From Sulfuritalea sp. (GTDB taxonomy: Bacteria; Pseudomonadota; Gammaproteobacteria; Burkholderiales; Rhodocyclaceae), in contig JAOTRV010000005.1 in assembly GCA_030247575.1 (NCBI GenBank), positions 62,001-126,000 on the forward strand: a stretch of 64,000 bases of DNA, read 5' to 3'. This document shows positions 7,953 to 19,059 of the stretch, in pieces (the first letter of the stretch is position 1; every line of letters begins with the position of its first letter). The notes beneath the pieces are model-generated. The model was given only the letters and a program-made list of their open reading frames with translations. It searched no databases and was not told the origin of the DNA. The position numbers and the translations under genes were made by a program.

Positions 7953-9245
7953 ATGAAAATCGAAACCATCGCCGTGCATGGCGGCTACAGCCCCGACCCC
8001 ACCACCAAGGCCGTCGCGGTGCCGATCTACCAGACCACATCCTACGCCTTCGACGACACCCAGCACGGCGCCGACCTGTTCGACCTCAAGGTCGCCGGCA
8101 ACATCTACACGCGGATCATGAACCCGACCACCGACGTGCTGGAAAAGCGCATGGCGGAACTCGAAGGCGCGAATGTGGGTGCTGCGGGCGCGCTGGGCCT
8201 GGCTTCGGGCATGGCGGCAATCACCTACGCGATCCAGACGATTGCGGAGGCCGGCGACAACATCGTTTCGGTCGGCACGCTCTATGGCGGCACCTACAAC
8301 CTGTTCGCCCACACCCTGCCGCAATACGGCATCGAGGTGCGCTTCGCCGACTACCGCGATCCGGAAAGTTTCAAGCCGCTGATCGACGGCCGCACCAAGG
8401 CGCTGTTCTGCGAATCGATCGGCAACCCGCTGGGCAACGTGGTCGACCTGGCCGCCTTGGCGAAGATCGCTCATGACGCCGGCGTGCCGCTGATCGTGGA
8501 CAACACGGTGCCGACGCCCTACCTCTGCCGCCCCTTCGAGCACGGCGCCGACATCGTGGTGCATGCGCTGACCAAGTACCTCGGCGGCCACGGCAACAGC
8601 ATCGGCGGCGTCATCGTCGATTCCGGCAAATTCCCCTGGGCCGAACACAAGGAGCGCTTCAAGCGCCTCAACACGCCGGACGTGTCCTACCACGGCGTGG
8701 TGTACACCGAAGCCTTGGGCCCCGCCGCCTACATCGGCCGCGCGCGCGTGGTGCCGCTGCGCAACATGGGTGCGGCGATCTCGCCCTTCAACTCCTTCCT
8801 GATTTTGCAGGGCATCGAAACCCTGGCGCTGCGCATGGACCGCATCTGCGAGAACGCGCTGGCCGTGGCGAACTACCTCAAGGGCCATGCCAAGGTGAAG
8901 TGGGTCAACTACGCCGGCCTGCCCGACCACACCGACCACGCGCTGATCCGGAAATACATGGGCGGCCGCGCCTCGGGCATCCTCACCTTCGGCGTCAACG
9001 GCGCAGGGGGTGGCATGGCCGCCGGCGCGCGCTTCCAGGATGCGCTGAAGCTGGTGACGCGACTGGTCAACATCGGCGATGCCAAGAGCCTGGCCTGCCA
9101 TCCGGCGAGTACCACCCACCGCCAGCTCTCGCCGGAAGAGATGAAGAAGGCCGGCGTCTCGGAGGACATGGTGCGCCTGTCGATCGGGATCGAGCACATC
9201 GACGACATCAAAGCCGACCTGGAGCAGGCGCTGGCGGCGGTGTAG
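7953..9245 (+). CDS. metY: O-acetylhomoserine sulfhydrylase (aminocarboxypropyltransferase)
   Basis: 430 aa, the standard length of the family. It makes homocysteine from O-acetylhomoserine and sulfide (direct sulfhydrylation) with PLP. Fold-type I features: 'YTRIMNPTTDVLEKRMAELE', 'ALGLASGMAAITYAI', 'ESIGNPLGNVVD', 'LIVDNTVPTPYLCRP', and the PLP lysine in 'VVHALTKYLGGHGNSIGG'. The C-terminal 'SLACHPASTTHRQLSPEE' is typical of MetY rather than MetB. No SAM riboswitch is visible in the 51-bp leader. Confidence 0.95.
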   Translation: MKIETIAVHGGYSPDPTTKAVAVPIYQTTSYAFDDTQHGADLFDLKVAGNIYTRIMNPTTDVLEKRMAELEGANVGAAGALGLASGMAAITYAIQTIAEAGDNIVSVGTLYGGTYNLFAHTLPQYGIEVRFADYRDPESFKPLIDGRTKALFCESIGNPLGNVVDLAALAKIAHDAGVPLIVDNTVPTPYLCRPFEHGADIVVHALTKYLGGHGNSIGGVIVDSGKFPWAEHKERFKRLNTPDVSYHGVVYTEALGPAAYIGRARVVPLRNMGAAISPFNSFLILQGIETLALRMDRICENALAVANYLKGHAKVKWVNYAGLPDHTDHALIRKYMGGRASGILTFGVNGAGGGMAAGARFQDALKLVTRLVNIGDAKSLACHPASTTHRQLSPEEMKKAGVSEDMVRLSIGIEHIDDIKADLEQALAAV

Positions 9246-9255
9246 GGGTTCCGCT

Positions 9256-9445
9256 TCCCCCATCCCCTCCCCGACCCTCCCCTTGAAGGGGAGGGAGAAG
9301 GTCGTCACTTCGGCCCTGGACTCCTCCCCCTTCAAGGGGGAAGGTCGCATGCGACGTTTGCGATTGGAGGTTGGGCTGCGCGAACTGGATCAGGTTGCCT
9401 TGCGTGCCCTGGACCCCTCCCCCTTCAAGGGGGAGGTTGGGAGGG
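9256..9445. repeat. Cluster of palindromic CCCCCTTCAAGGGGG repeats with tail element
   Basis: Three palindromes (9275-9295, about 9326-9340 and 9416-9435) of the pyrimidine/purine type. The middle one is followed by a 28-bp tail at 9343-9370 starting GGTCGCATGCGACGTTTGCG, also found at 15502 and 21726. The region separates metY from the convergent DUF559 gene and could terminate both transcripts. Confidence 0.85.
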
Positions 9446-9820
9446 GGATGGGGTAGAAACCGGAGCCTCTTTCTGCAGCGCGTTCCAGATCACCTCGACC
9501 ACCGCATCCATCTCCTGCAGCACCTGGTTGTTCCAGAAGCGCAGGATCGCAAATCCGGCTTCCTGCAAGTGCTTGTCGCGCACCTGGTCCCGTTCGCTGT
9601 CCAGATGTTGCCCGCCATCCACTTCCACGATCAACCGTTTCTCCAGGCAAACGAAGTCCAGCACGTAGTCGAGGAAAGGATGCTGGCGGCGGAACTTGCA
9701 GCCTGCAATCTGGCGGCCGCGCAGGCGTTGCCATAGCCGGGCTTCGGCATCGGTCATGTTGTTGCGCAGTTTGCGCTGGAGATGGCCGGCGATGATCGAC
9801 TGGTTTGTCTGGGCTTTCAT
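9425..9820 (-). CDS. DUF559 (Vsr-like fold) endonuclease-domain protein
   Basis: 131 aa. 'MTDAEARLWQRLRGRQIAG', 'FRRQHPFLDYVLDFVC', 'RLIVEVDGGQHLDSERDQVR' and 'ILRFWNNQVL' are the hallmarks of DUF559, a PD-(D/E)XK-like domain related to very-short-patch repair endonucleases (D, E-V-D and Q-H visible). The last residues (SPSQPPP) are encoded by the palindromic repeat cluster, so the 3' end has been remodelled by it. The biological role of these widespread proteins is not established. Confidence 0.85.
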   Translation of the reverse strand: MKAQTNQSIIAGHLQRKLRNNMTDAEARLWQRLRGRQIAGCKFRRQHPFLDYVLDFVCLEKRLIVEVDGGQHLDSERDQVRDKHLQEAGFAILRFWNNQVLQEMDAVVEVIWNALQKEAPVSTPSPSQPPP

Positions 9821-9842
9821 TTTTGCCTCCTCCCGGTCCCCC

Positions 9843-11758
<1,916 letters not shown>

Positions 11759-11759
11759 C

Positions 11760-12971
11760 CTACAGCCACTTCTGGATCGGGTAGCCGCCGACGATCGGCC
11801 GTTGCAGCGCGGCCGCGGCGATCTGGCGGCCCCACTTGAATTCCTTGAACAGCACGATGAAGTTCCACATGTCCCGCAGCACCAGGCCGCGCTCGCGCCA
11901 CGACAGCTTCATCAGCGCCTCCGGAAAGTCCGCCTCGTGCGGACGGTCGAAGGCGATCTTCAGCGGGTTCCACTGGTCGCTGCAACGACGCACCTCGGAG
12001 GCGATCATCCTGCGATACATCTCCTGCACCGGCCGGTTGCGACGCTGCGCCTCGACGATGGCCTCGCCGGATATGGCACCCGAATGCAGCGCGCAGCTCA
12101 TGCCTTCGCCGATCATGTTGAGGAAGCCGGCTGCCTGCCCGGTGACCAGCACGTTGCCCTTGCCGAAGACGTAGCGATTGATCAGCGAGGGGCCGAAGTT
12201 CTCGGCGCAGCCCTCGTGGTCGTCGTCCGCAGGCTTCAGTTGCACGCCATGCTTGTCCTTGAGGTATTGCTCGACGACCTGGTGCTTGCGGGCGAAATTG
12301 TCGCCGCGCTTGAAACCGACGCCGACGATCTGCCGTCCGTCGCGCGCATGGCTCCAGGTGTAGTGGCCGAGGCCGGGATGGAACCAGAAATGGAAATACT
12401 CCGGGGAGAGCGGGCAGTCGATGATCTCGTGGAATTTCTGGCCGACGAAGAACCAGGGAATCTGCTTGGTGTAGTCGGGATAGACGGCTCGCACCACCAG
12501 CGAACTGGGCCCGTCGGCGCCGATCACCTGGCGCGTCCGGTACGTCACCGGCTCGCCGTGCTTGCGAGCGTGCACCAGCACGTGGTCGCCCTTCTCCTCC
12601 AGCCCGGCGAAGGAGGTCTGGTCGTGCACCTCGGCGCCGCTGCGCTGGATCGCCCAATGATCGGAATACTTGCGATGCAGATGCGGCGTGGTGCCGTGGA
12701 AGAAATCCATCGGCATTTCGACGAGGCAGGGAAAGTGGAAGGTGACGCCGCGGCAGGACGTCGGCTCGTGCAGCACTTCGCGCGGCAGCGGACCGAAATT
12801 CTCCAGCAGGAAGCGGTGCCCGCGCGGCGAGAGGATGCCGCTGCAGATCTTGTGGCGCGGCAGCTCCTTGCGTTCCAGCACCACGGTTTCCAGCCCGGCA
12901 TCGACCGTGCGCTTGGCTGCGGCGGCTGCCGCCAGGCTGGCGCCGACGATCACGACATCAACAGTACGCAT
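11760..12971 (-). CDS. Geranylgeranyl-reductase-like FAD-dependent oxidoreductase
   Basis: 403 aa flavoprotein of the p-hydroxybenzoate-hydroxylase superfamily. N-terminal dinucleotide motif 'VDVVIVGASLAAAAAAKRTV' is unusual, with serine and alanines replacing the usual GxGxxG glycines. Also visible are 'ERKELPRHKICSGILSPRG' (the 'K-x-C-G-G-x-L-S' type loop of geranylgeranyl reductases), 'VIGADGPSSLVV' and 'VLVTGQAAGFLNMIGEGMS' (FAD ribityl motif). Substrate unknown. It lies 15 bp downstream of an Fe-S/FAD dehydrogenase pair and probably forms an operon with it. Confidence 0.8.
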   Translation of the reverse strand: MRTVDVVIVGASLAAAAAAKRTVDAGLETVVLERKELPRHKICSGILSPRGHRFLLENFGPLPREVLHEPTSCRGVTFHFPCLVEMPMDFFHGTTPHLHRKYSDHWAIQRSGAEVHDQTSFAGLEEKGDHVLVHARKHGEPVTYRTRQVIGADGPSSLVVRAVYPDYTKQIPWFFVGQKFHEIIDCPLSPEYFHFWFHPGLGHYTWSHARDGRQIVGVGFKRGDNFARKHQVVEQYLKDKHGVQLKPADDDHEGCAENFGPSLINRYVFGKGNVLVTGQAAGFLNMIGEGMSCALHSGAISGEAIVEAQRRNRPVQEMYRRMIASEVRRCSDQWNPLKIAFDRPHEADFPEALMKLSWRERGLVLRDMWNFIVLFKEFKWGRQIAAAALQRPIVGGYPIQKWL

Positions 12972-12986
12972 GCGGTGTTTCCTTAA

Positions 12987-13877
12987 TCAAGCCTCGGCCA
13001 GCTCGGCCAGATGCAGTACCGGCACGTCGGCCACGCGGCGCAGGATTTCGCGCTCGGCCGGGTTCTCGACGACGATGCGCGCGGGCCGGCGGCCTTGCAG
13101 CATCCAGCGCGCCTCCGCCTCATCGACGGCCGGAATCGCGATGCGCTGCAGGTCGAGGTTCATCGCGCAGCCGGTGTCGGCGCGCAGCCCATCGTAATGG
13201 CCGACCAGGCGCTCGTAATCGGCATGGTAGGCGCGCGCCTCGATGACATAGAAGTCGGCGCTGGCGAGACGGCGACGGATGACGCCGACATTGCCGAGCG
13301 CCTCGCCCAGGCCTTGCAGGCGTGCGGCGGGCAGCCAGCGGCGCAATTGGCGCAGCAGGAGCGCGTCGCCGACAACAAGAGTGCGACCATCGAGCCCGCG
13401 CAGAAATGCGCGTTGGCGCGGCGTGTCGATTGCACCGCCGGTTTCCAGCGCCTGCGCGATGTCGGCGCCGTCATCGGCGGCGACGGCGATGCCGAGCAAG
13501 CCTTTCACGCGTGTCAGCAGCGCCGGGTCGGCGCGCAGCGCAGCGCCGGGCAAGAGCAGCGCGCCGGCGGGCGCCGGGCCGGGCGGAACCGGCACGTTTA
13601 CGGTTGTCGCACTCTGCGGCAACTGGCGGCGCAGTTCCATGATCATGCCGGTCAGGTCGATGCGCTCGGGACAGACCGGATCGCAGGCGCCGCAAAAGGA
13701 GCAGGCATCCAGCGGCGCCGCCAGTTCGGCCGCCGTGGCGCCGCACTGCAAGGCCTTGGCCAGACCTTCCGGGCTGAAGCGCGGATCGCGATGGCTGCGC
13801 CACATCGGGCACACCAGCCGGCACAGGCTGCAGCCGCTGCAGGCCGGGAATTCTCGGGAATGGGCGCTCGAATACAT
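12987..13877 (-). CDS. Iron-sulfur subunit, GlcF-like with two [4Fe-4S] motifs
   Basis: 296 aa. Two ferredoxin motifs lie in the first 75 residues: 'CSGCSLCRLVCP' and 'CSFCGACDPVCP', each followed by proline, as in the Fe-S subunits of glycolate/lactate oxidase-type dehydrogenases. The C-terminal half has only a reduced CCG-like region ('ADTGCAMNLDLQRI'), shorter than canonical GlcF. Start codon and upstream stop share one base (TGATG), coupling it to the FAD subunit gene. Probably transfers electrons from the FAD protein to the quinone pool. Confidence 0.82.
   Translation of the reverse strand: MYSSAHSREFPACSGCSLCRLVCPMWRSHRDPRFSPEGLAKALQCGATAAELAAPLDACSFCGACDPVCPERIDLTGMIMELRRQLPQSATTVNVPVPPGPAPAGALLLPGAALRADPALLTRVKGLLGIAVAADDGADIAQALETGGAIDTPRQRAFLRGLDGRTLVVGDALLLRQLRRWLPAARLQGLGEALGNVGVIRRRLASADFYVIEARAYHADYERLVGHYDGLRADTGCAMNLDLQRIAIPAVDEAEARWMLQGRRPARIVVENPAEREILRRVADVPVLHLAELAEA
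13253..13275 (+). repeat. 23-bp interspersed repeat, copy within coding sequence
   Basis: AGTCGGCGCTGGCGAGACGG copy, antisense to the Fe-S subunit gene; it encodes 'RRRLASADF' there, almost the same peptide as the copy at 30081 ('RRVASADF'). Confidence 0.8.
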
Positions 13878-15433
13878 CAGAAAATCACGTCGCGGTTGAG
13901 GATCATGGCCGGATCGGCTTTGCGTTTCATGGCCAGGTGCCTGTCCACCAGCGCATCGCCGAAAACGCGGCGGATGTATCCCTTCATCATGCCGCCAAAG
14001 CGGTAATAGCTGGCGCCCAGGTCGACGCCGATGTCGTAGATCGCGTTCTTGAAAGCCTGGAAATGATCGCGGCTATAGACCTCGCCTTCGATCATCGGCT
14101 CGAATTCGCAGCCGTAGGCCCAGCCTTCCGCGCCGGGCGGGACGCAGGACATTTCGTAATGTGGCTTATGTTCCGGCCGCAGCTTGATGCCGACGCAATA
14201 CAGCGTGTAATGCGGGAAATACTTGCGGCACACCGCGTTGCCGCGTTCCACGGCTTCGATGAACGTGTCCGCCGGCGTCGCCAGGTCGGGAATCACCATC
14301 TGCCGCGAGCCCCAGTGTTTCCACACCGCACGCGAGAACACCACGCTGCGGTCGTGCATCTTGCCGTCGCGATGGAACTCGGGCCTGCGGAACTCGGGAA
14401 AGACTGCCTGCTTGCGCTGCAGCAGGTACAGCGCTTCGCCGATCCGCCACGGCCGCAGCGCGTAGTGCCCGAGCATGCACAGCGCGAAACCGGCTTCGCC
14501 GAAACCGCGCAGGCGCGCTTCCCAGTTGGCCTTGAACGCCGCCTCGCGCTCGTCGGAATCGAAAGCCACCAGCAGGTTCACCGCGCAATCCATGATGGTG
14601 AGGATGCCCGAGTAATCGCTGGCATCGTTGCGGTCGAGCATCTGCAAATCCTCGATCGCGGTAGCGAGCGAGGAGTAATAGTAGTAGTGCATGGCCAGCG
14701 GCGTGTAGGGCCGGATGCGCAGCGTGGCTTCGGTGATGACGCCGAACTGGCCGTAGCCGAGGATCACGCGCTGGAACAGTTCGGCGTTCTCGTCGTCCGA
14801 GCATTCGACGATCTCGCCGGTCGGCGTCACCACTTGCAGCGACACGGCCTGATCGGCGCTGCAGCCGAGCCGCGCCGAATTGACGTCGATGCCGCCGACG
14901 CCGAGCGTGCCGCCCACCGAAGAGGTCAAGTTGAGCGGCGCCGAAAGGTAATCGAGATTTTCGCGGCGCAGTTCCTCGGCCAGGCTGTGCCAGTAGATGC
15001 CGGCCTCGGTGCGCACCGTCAGGTTCTGCGCATCGATATTCAGCACCCGGCTCATGCCGCTCATGTCGAGCAGCACGCCGCCGAAGGCCACCGATTCGCC
15101 CTCGGTGGTCAGGCCGCCGCCGCGCACCGTCACCGGCACGCGGTGCGCCTGCGCCGCGCGGAGCAAGGTCGAAACCTGGCCGGCATTGCGCGCCACCACC
15201 ACGCCATGCGGCTGGCCGTAGGCCGTGCCGCCGGCATCGGTGGCATACATGCCGCAGGCCGTCGAGCCCTCGGCGAGCTCCACGCCCGCCGCACGCACCG
15301 CCGCGACGAAGTCCTGCCAGCCCGCGCCGTTCCAGCGCGCGGGATTGGTCTGCTGACGTTTGATGCCCTGCAGGGCATCGGGGGCTACCGGGCAAGGGCC
15401 GACGGTACCGGGTTCAACGGGCGGGATGTTCAA
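13877..15433 (-). CDS. FAD-binding oxidoreductase, VAO/GlcD-type
   Basis: 518 aa. The PCMH-type FAD domain is seen in 'QVSTLLRAAQAHRVPVTVRG', 'GGLTTEGESVAFGGVLLDMS' and 'SSVGGTLGVGGIDVNSARLG'. The C-terminal 'MKRKADPAMILNRDVIF' is the usual end of the VAO family (K-x-x-x-D-P-x-x-I-L-N). It pairs with the Fe-S gene downstream as in GlcD/GlcF systems. The substrate is probably a hydroxy-acid or alcohol but cannot be named. The region upstream (15434-15558) is filled by repeats. Confidence 0.82.
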   Translation of the reverse strand: MNIPPVEPGTVGPCPVAPDALQGIKRQQTNPARWNGAGWQDFVAAVRAAGVELAEGSTACGMYATDAGGTAYGQPHGVVVARNAGQVSTLLRAAQAHRVPVTVRGGGLTTEGESVAFGGVLLDMSGMSRVLNIDAQNLTVRTEAGIYWHSLAEELRRENLDYLSAPLNLTSSVGGTLGVGGIDVNSARLGCSADQAVSLQVVTPTGEIVECSDDENAELFQRVILGYGQFGVITEATLRIRPYTPLAMHYYYYSSLATAIEDLQMLDRNDASDYSGILTIMDCAVNLLVAFDSDEREAAFKANWEARLRGFGEAGFALCMLGHYALRPWRIGEALYLLQRKQAVFPEFRRPEFHRDGKMHDRSVVFSRAVWKHWGSRQMVIPDLATPADTFIEAVERGNAVCRKYFPHYTLYCVGIKLRPEHKPHYEMSCVPPGAEGWAYGCEFEPMIEGEVYSRDHFQAFKNAIYDIGVDLGASYYRFGGMMKGYIRRVFGDALVDRHLAMKRKADPAMILNRDVIF

Positions 15434-15480
15434 CTGACGCGTCCTGTAAATGTCAGGGCGAATGATACCTCGCCACGACG

Positions 15481-15550
15481 CTCCCTCCTCTTCAAGGGGA
15501 AGGTCGCATGCGACGTTTGCGATTGGAGGGCTGGGGACGGGGAGGGGGAA
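15481..15550. repeat. Palindromic CCCTTCAAGGGG-type repeat with tail element
   Basis: Degenerate palindrome around 15488-15500 followed by the GGTCGCATGCGACGTTTGCG tail (15502-15529), identical to the copy at 9343. Confidence 0.85.
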
Positions 15551-15558
15551 CGGTCCGG

Positions 15559-15834
15559 CTACCGATACACCTCATCGTGGCTGCCAACGTCGAGCAGAAT
15601 GATCTCGCGCGCGGCGACCATCACGGTCAGCGTGATGCGATAACTCCGCGTAATGCTGATGGCCTGAACGCCCTTGAGTTTCCCGCCCAGGGAATGGTAT
15701 TTCAAGTGCGGCTGGAAAGGGTCGCGCTCCAGATCGCGAAGGATATCGGCGAACCTGCTCCTCAGCTCGCCGTGATGCTTGATGAATTTCGCGGCGGCCC
15801 GCGCGAAGCTCGGCGTCCAGACCAGCGCATACAT
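15559..15834 (-). CDS. RelE/YafQ-superfamily toxin
   Basis: 91 aa. 'MYALVWTPSFARAAAKFIKH' and 'DPFQPHLKYHSLGGKLKGVQ' with 'SITRSYRITLTV' and the terminal 'ILLDVGSHDEVYR' match the RelE/ParE-type ribonuclease fold (compare 'Y-R-I-x-Y...GxHDxVY' in relatives). It follows its antitoxin gene by 3 bp. Expected to cleave mRNA on ribosomes unless neutralised; this is family knowledge. Confidence 0.88.
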   Translation of the reverse strand: MYALVWTPSFARAAAKFIKHHGELRSRFADILRDLERDPFQPHLKYHSLGGKLKGVQAISITRSYRITLTVMVAAREIILLDVGSHDEVYR

Positions 15835-15837
15835 GCC

Positions 15838-16101
15838 TCAGTCGTCCAGCTCCAGTTCCCGGATCAGATCCTGCGCCGAACCTCGCTTTACCCGCCCGGC
15901 CTTGACGTCCAGCAGCGATGCACGCACCCGCGCGGCATACGCCTCATCCTGCGCCGCAATCAGTTCGCGATAGCGCGACTCGGAGACCACAACATATTGC
16001 GGCTGGTTGTTCCTGATGATGTGTACATCCCCGGCATCGATCATTTCGTCCACCGCAGCAATGCCGCGCCGCTTGATTTCCTGGGCCGGGATCGAATTCA
16101 T
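15838..16101 (-). CDS. Phd/YefM-like antitoxin
   Basis: 87 aa. N-terminal 'MNSIPAQEIKRRGIAAVDEM' and 'DVHIIRNNQPQYVVVSESRY' form the Phd/YefM DNA-binding fold; the acidic C terminus 'SAQDLIRELELDD' would wrap the toxin. Ribosome site AGGGACTCC-like purines are weak. An inverted repeat upstream (16140-16157) is a candidate operator for autoregulation. Confidence 0.88.
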   Translation of the reverse strand: MNSIPAQEIKRRGIAAVDEMIDAGDVHIIRNNQPQYVVVSESRYRELIAAQDEAYAARVRASLLDVKAGRVKRGSAQDLIRELELDD

Positions 16102-16139
16102 GAGGGACTCCTTTTTGCATGATATTTAATACTAGTAAT

Positions 16140-16157
16140 GATACCTTAATCGGTATC
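16140..16157. promoter_or_regulatory. Candidate operator of the RelE/Phd pair
   Basis: Inverted repeat GATACC-TTAATC-GGTATC in an AT-rich segment 40-56 bp upstream of the antitoxin ATG, in otherwise GC-rich DNA. This is where a Phd-type antitoxin would be expected to bind. Inference from position. Confidence 0.5.
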
Positions 16158-16179
16158 TTGAATCTATCGGCGCTGGTCG

Positions 16180-16225
16180 AAACCCCCTCCCCCTCCCAGC
16201 CTCCCCCTTGAAGGGGGAGGAGAAG
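16180..16225. repeat. Palindromic CCCCCTTGAAGGGGG repeat
   Basis: A pyrimidine run CCCCCTCCCCCTCCC is followed by the palindrome CCCCCTTGAAGGGGG at about 16203-16217. It separates the toxin-antitoxin promoter from the 3' end of the histidine kinase gene and may serve as its terminator. Confidence 0.8.
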
Positions 16226-16263
16226 ACCCCACCCCGGAAGTCGCCGATCCGGCGTGCGGCCGG

Positions 16264-19059
16264 TCAGCGAAACCCGGTCTCGGCGTCCTCCATGTTTCCC
16301 TGTGCGTCGGCGAGCAAGGCCGAGTCGGTCCACAGGGTGAAATAGAAGGTCGCTCCCGCGCCGCGCTCCGCTTCGCCCCAGACCCGCCCGCCGTGGCGGG
16401 CGATGATGCGCTGCACTGTCGTCAGGCCTACGCCCTGTCCGGGGAACTCCTCCTCGCGGTGCAGGCGGTGGAAGATGCGGAACAACTTGTCGGCGAACCG
16501 CATGTCGAAGCCGGTACCGTTGTCGCGCAGGAAGTAAATCACCCGACCCTCTTCGTCCCGCTGCGCACCGAGAACGATGCGTGCCGGCGCCGTCTTCGCG
16601 GTGAACTTCCAGGCGTTGCCCAGCAGGTTGGCGAGCACGATACGCAGCAGGCGCGCATCGCCTTCGGCAAGAGGCGTTGCGGCGATTTCGAAAGCTACCT
16701 CACGCAACCGATCCTGCTCGCGCAATTCGGCGGCCAGCTCGCGCGCCATGGCGGAAAGATCGACCGGCCCCAGGCGCAGCGGCGCGCGCGCCATGCGCGA
16801 CAGCTCGTAGAGCGCGTCGATCAGTTCGCCCATGCGCGCCGTGGACCTGCAAATGCGCGCCAGGTACTCGCGTCCCGTTGCGTCGAGACGCTCGTTGCAG
16901 TCCTCCAGCAGGGCCTGGCTGAAGCCCTCGATGGCGCGCAGCGGCGTGCGCAGATCGTGCGAAACGGAGAAGTTGAAGGCATCCAGCTCGCGATTGGCCT
17001 CCTCCAGTTCCGTCGTGCGCGCCTTGACGCGGGTTTCCAGCATGGCGGCGAGCTCGGTGATCTTCTGCTCCGCCTGCATCTGCCCGGTGACGTCGAGATG
17101 ACAGCCGACAAAGGTGCGCCGTCCCGTCACAGGCTCGCTCATCACGTTGCCGCGCGAGAGCACCCAGCGCCAGGAACCGTCCTTGTGGCGGATGCGAAAG
17201 CGGGTTTCGTATTCGCGCTGCGGATTTGCCGCATAGGCATGGCCGGCGGCGTGGATGCGCGCCAGATCATCGGGATGCACCAGGCGGTCGAAGTCCTTGG
17301 TGGCGTTGCCTATCTCGTCCTCGGCGTAGCCGAACAGCGCCCTCCAGTTGTCCCTGAGGCTGAAGGTCCAGGTTTCGATATCGCGCTCCCAGAGGCCGAT
17401 GCCGGCGGCGCGGATGGCCTGCTCCAGCCAGCGCAGGGCCTTGTCCAGCTTTTCCCGCGAGTTCACCTGCTCCGTGATGTCGCGGCCGGTGCCGCGATAG
17501 CCGACGACACGGCCCCGGTCGTCGAACAGCGGGCGCCCGCTGATTTCGACATGACGCACATCCTCGCCGTCGCGCCGCTGCAAGCGCATGCTGTTGAAAG
17601 GCCGGCCGGCTTCCAGCAGGCGCCGGTGCTCCTCCCAGAAACCTTCCGGCACATTGACATAGGCCAGATCCCAGCGGTGCCTGCCGACCGATTGCCCGCC
17701 GTAAAAGTGCGGCGTCATCGGGCGGATGCCCGAACCGTAGCTCACCTCGGTAAAGCGGAACCCGGCATCCTGCTCCCAGAACCAGTCGGCCGACATGGCG
17801 GCGTAATCGCGGAAACGCTGCTCGGAGATGAGCAACGCCGCCTCGGCACGCTTGCGTTCGCTGATGTCGCGGCCGATACCGCGATAGCCGACAAACGCGC
17901 CGTCGGAGGCGAACACCGGCTTGCCGCTCACCGAGTACCAGCGCAGGGAATCGTCGGCGGCACGGATGGTGTACGTGAAATCATGAAAGGCCTCGTGGCG
18001 TTCGAGCAATGCGCGATGCTCCGCCCACTGCGTTTCGCTCACGCCCGCGATGGGCAGTTCCCAGCGCGGCTTGCCCAGGCTGTCAGCCACGCGGAAGCCG
18101 CCCTTGTTGAAGGCGCCGCCGGACATAGCGGTAAAGCGGAAGCTCGCATCCTGCTCCCAGTACCAGTCGGCGGACAGCTCCGCGTAGTCGCGAAAGCGCT
18201 GCTCGGATTCGCGCAGCGCGATGGCCTTGCGTTCGTGAGCCAGCGCCAGGCGCGCCACCTGCACGGCGAACTCGATGGCGCGCCGGTCCTCGGCGTCCGG
18301 CACGCCCGGCATCGGCAGAAAGAGCGCCAGGGTGCCGAGGGTTTCCCCGTCCTGGACGACGGGATAGGACCAGACGGCGCCGAAACCGTAGTTGCGGCAC
18401 TGCGCGGCATCGGCCTGCGCCGTATCGCCGACCACGACTTCACTTCCGCTGCGCACCGCTGCGGCGCAGGGCGTGGCGTCCTCGTCCAGTCGGACGACGG
18501 CGCGATCTTCGCGGAAGCGCGACGGCAGGCTCGGCGCAGCGACGCATTTCAGGGTATTGCCGTCAGCCAGCATCACCGCTGCCTGCAGCGGTCGCGGCGA
18601 TATGGCTTCCAGCGTCAGGCACAGGTCTTCCAGCACGGATGCGAGCGGATAATTGCTGGCGATCTGGCGCAACAGGCGGCGCTCATGGGCGGAAAACTCC
18701 TCCTGTCTCTTGCGTTCATCGATGTCGGTGACGAAGCCGGCAATGCCGAGAAAATCGCCGCCGGCATCAAAAGTCGGCGCTGACGCGACGGCGACGCGCA
18801 CCGCAGTGCCGTCTTTGCGACGCATGGAATATTCTTCGACGCCGCCGACGCCGAGCCGTCGTTGCTCGAATTTCTGCTGCGCCCGGGTCAGTTCCGATTC
18901 GAAAAACAACCCGACAAAATCGAGGCCCATCAACTCTTCCGGCACATAGCCGAGAATCTGCGCCGCGCGGTCATCGAGGTAGACTATCGTGCCGGCGCCG
19001 TCGACGCGAAACACCCCCTGCGTGCCACCCGTATCCATGCCGCTGCGCACGTCGCTCAC
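16264..19059 (-). CDS. Cytoplasmic multi-PAS/GAF sensor histidine kinase
   Basis: 931 aa from GTG 19059, whose GTGA overlaps the stop of the upstream gene. An in-frame ORF extends to 19275, but that part overlaps the GGDEF-EAL gene and is not domain-like; ATG 19038 is an alternative. Domains: PAS (14-125), GAF (about 140-300), two closely similar PAS domains each starting with '[13 protein letters not shown](Y/F)WEQDA' (a tandem duplication), a PAS with PAC '[18 protein letters not shown]', a coiled coil, HisKA with His701 in '[16 protein letters not shown]', and HATPase with N box 'LLGNAWKF' and '[11 protein letters not shown]'. No membrane segment, so it senses cytoplasmic signals. No cognate output regulator follows it. 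Confidence 0.9.
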   Translation of the reverse strand: MSDVRSGMDTGGTQGVFRVDGAGTIVYLDDRAAQILGYVPEELMGLDFVGLFFESELTRAQQKFEQRRLGVGGVEEYSMRRKDGTAVRVAVASAPTFDAGGDFLGIAGFVTDIDERKRQEEFSAHERRLLRQIASNYPLASVLEDLCLTLEAISPRPLQAAVMLADGNTLKCVAAPSLPSRFREDRAVVRLDEDATPCAAAVRSGSEVVVGDTAQADAAQCRNYGFGAVWSYPVVQDGETLGTLALFLPMPGVPDAEDRRAIEFAVQVARLALAHERKAIALRESEQRFRDYAELSADWYWEQDASFRFTAMSGGAFNKGGFRVADSLGKPRWELPIAGVSETQWAEHRALLERHEAFHDFTYTIRAADDSLRWYSVSGKPVFASDGAFVGYRGIGRDISERKRAEAALLISEQRFRDYAAMSADWFWEQDAGFRFTEVSYGSGIRPMTPHFYGGQSVGRHRWDLAYVNVPEGFWEEHRRLLEAGRPFNSMRLQRRDGEDVRHVEISGRPLFDDRGRVVGYRGTGRDITEQVNSREKLDKALRWLEQAIRAAGIGLWERDIETWTFSLRDNWRALFGYAEDEIGNATKDFDRLVHPDDLARIHAAGHAYAANPQREYETRFRIRHKDGSWRWVLSRGNVMSEPVTGRRTFVGCHLDVTGQMQAEQKITELAAMLETRVKARTTELEEANRELDAFNFSVSHDLRTPLRAIEGFSQALLEDCNERLDATGREYLARICRSTARMGELIDALYELSRMARAPLRLGPVDLSAMARELAAELREQDRLREVAFEIAATPLAEGDARLLRIVLANLLGNAWKFTAKTAPARIVLGAQRDEEGRVIYFLRDNGTGFDMRFADKLFRIFHRLHREEEFPGQGVGLTTVQRIIARHGGRVWGEAERGAGATFYFTLWTDSALLADAQGNMEDAETGFR
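18772..18794 (+). repeat. 23-bp interspersed repeat, copy within coding sequence
   Basis: AGTCGGCGCTGACGCGACGG variant antisense to the kinase gene, encoding 'VAVASAPTF' in the first PAS domain. Confidence 0.7.
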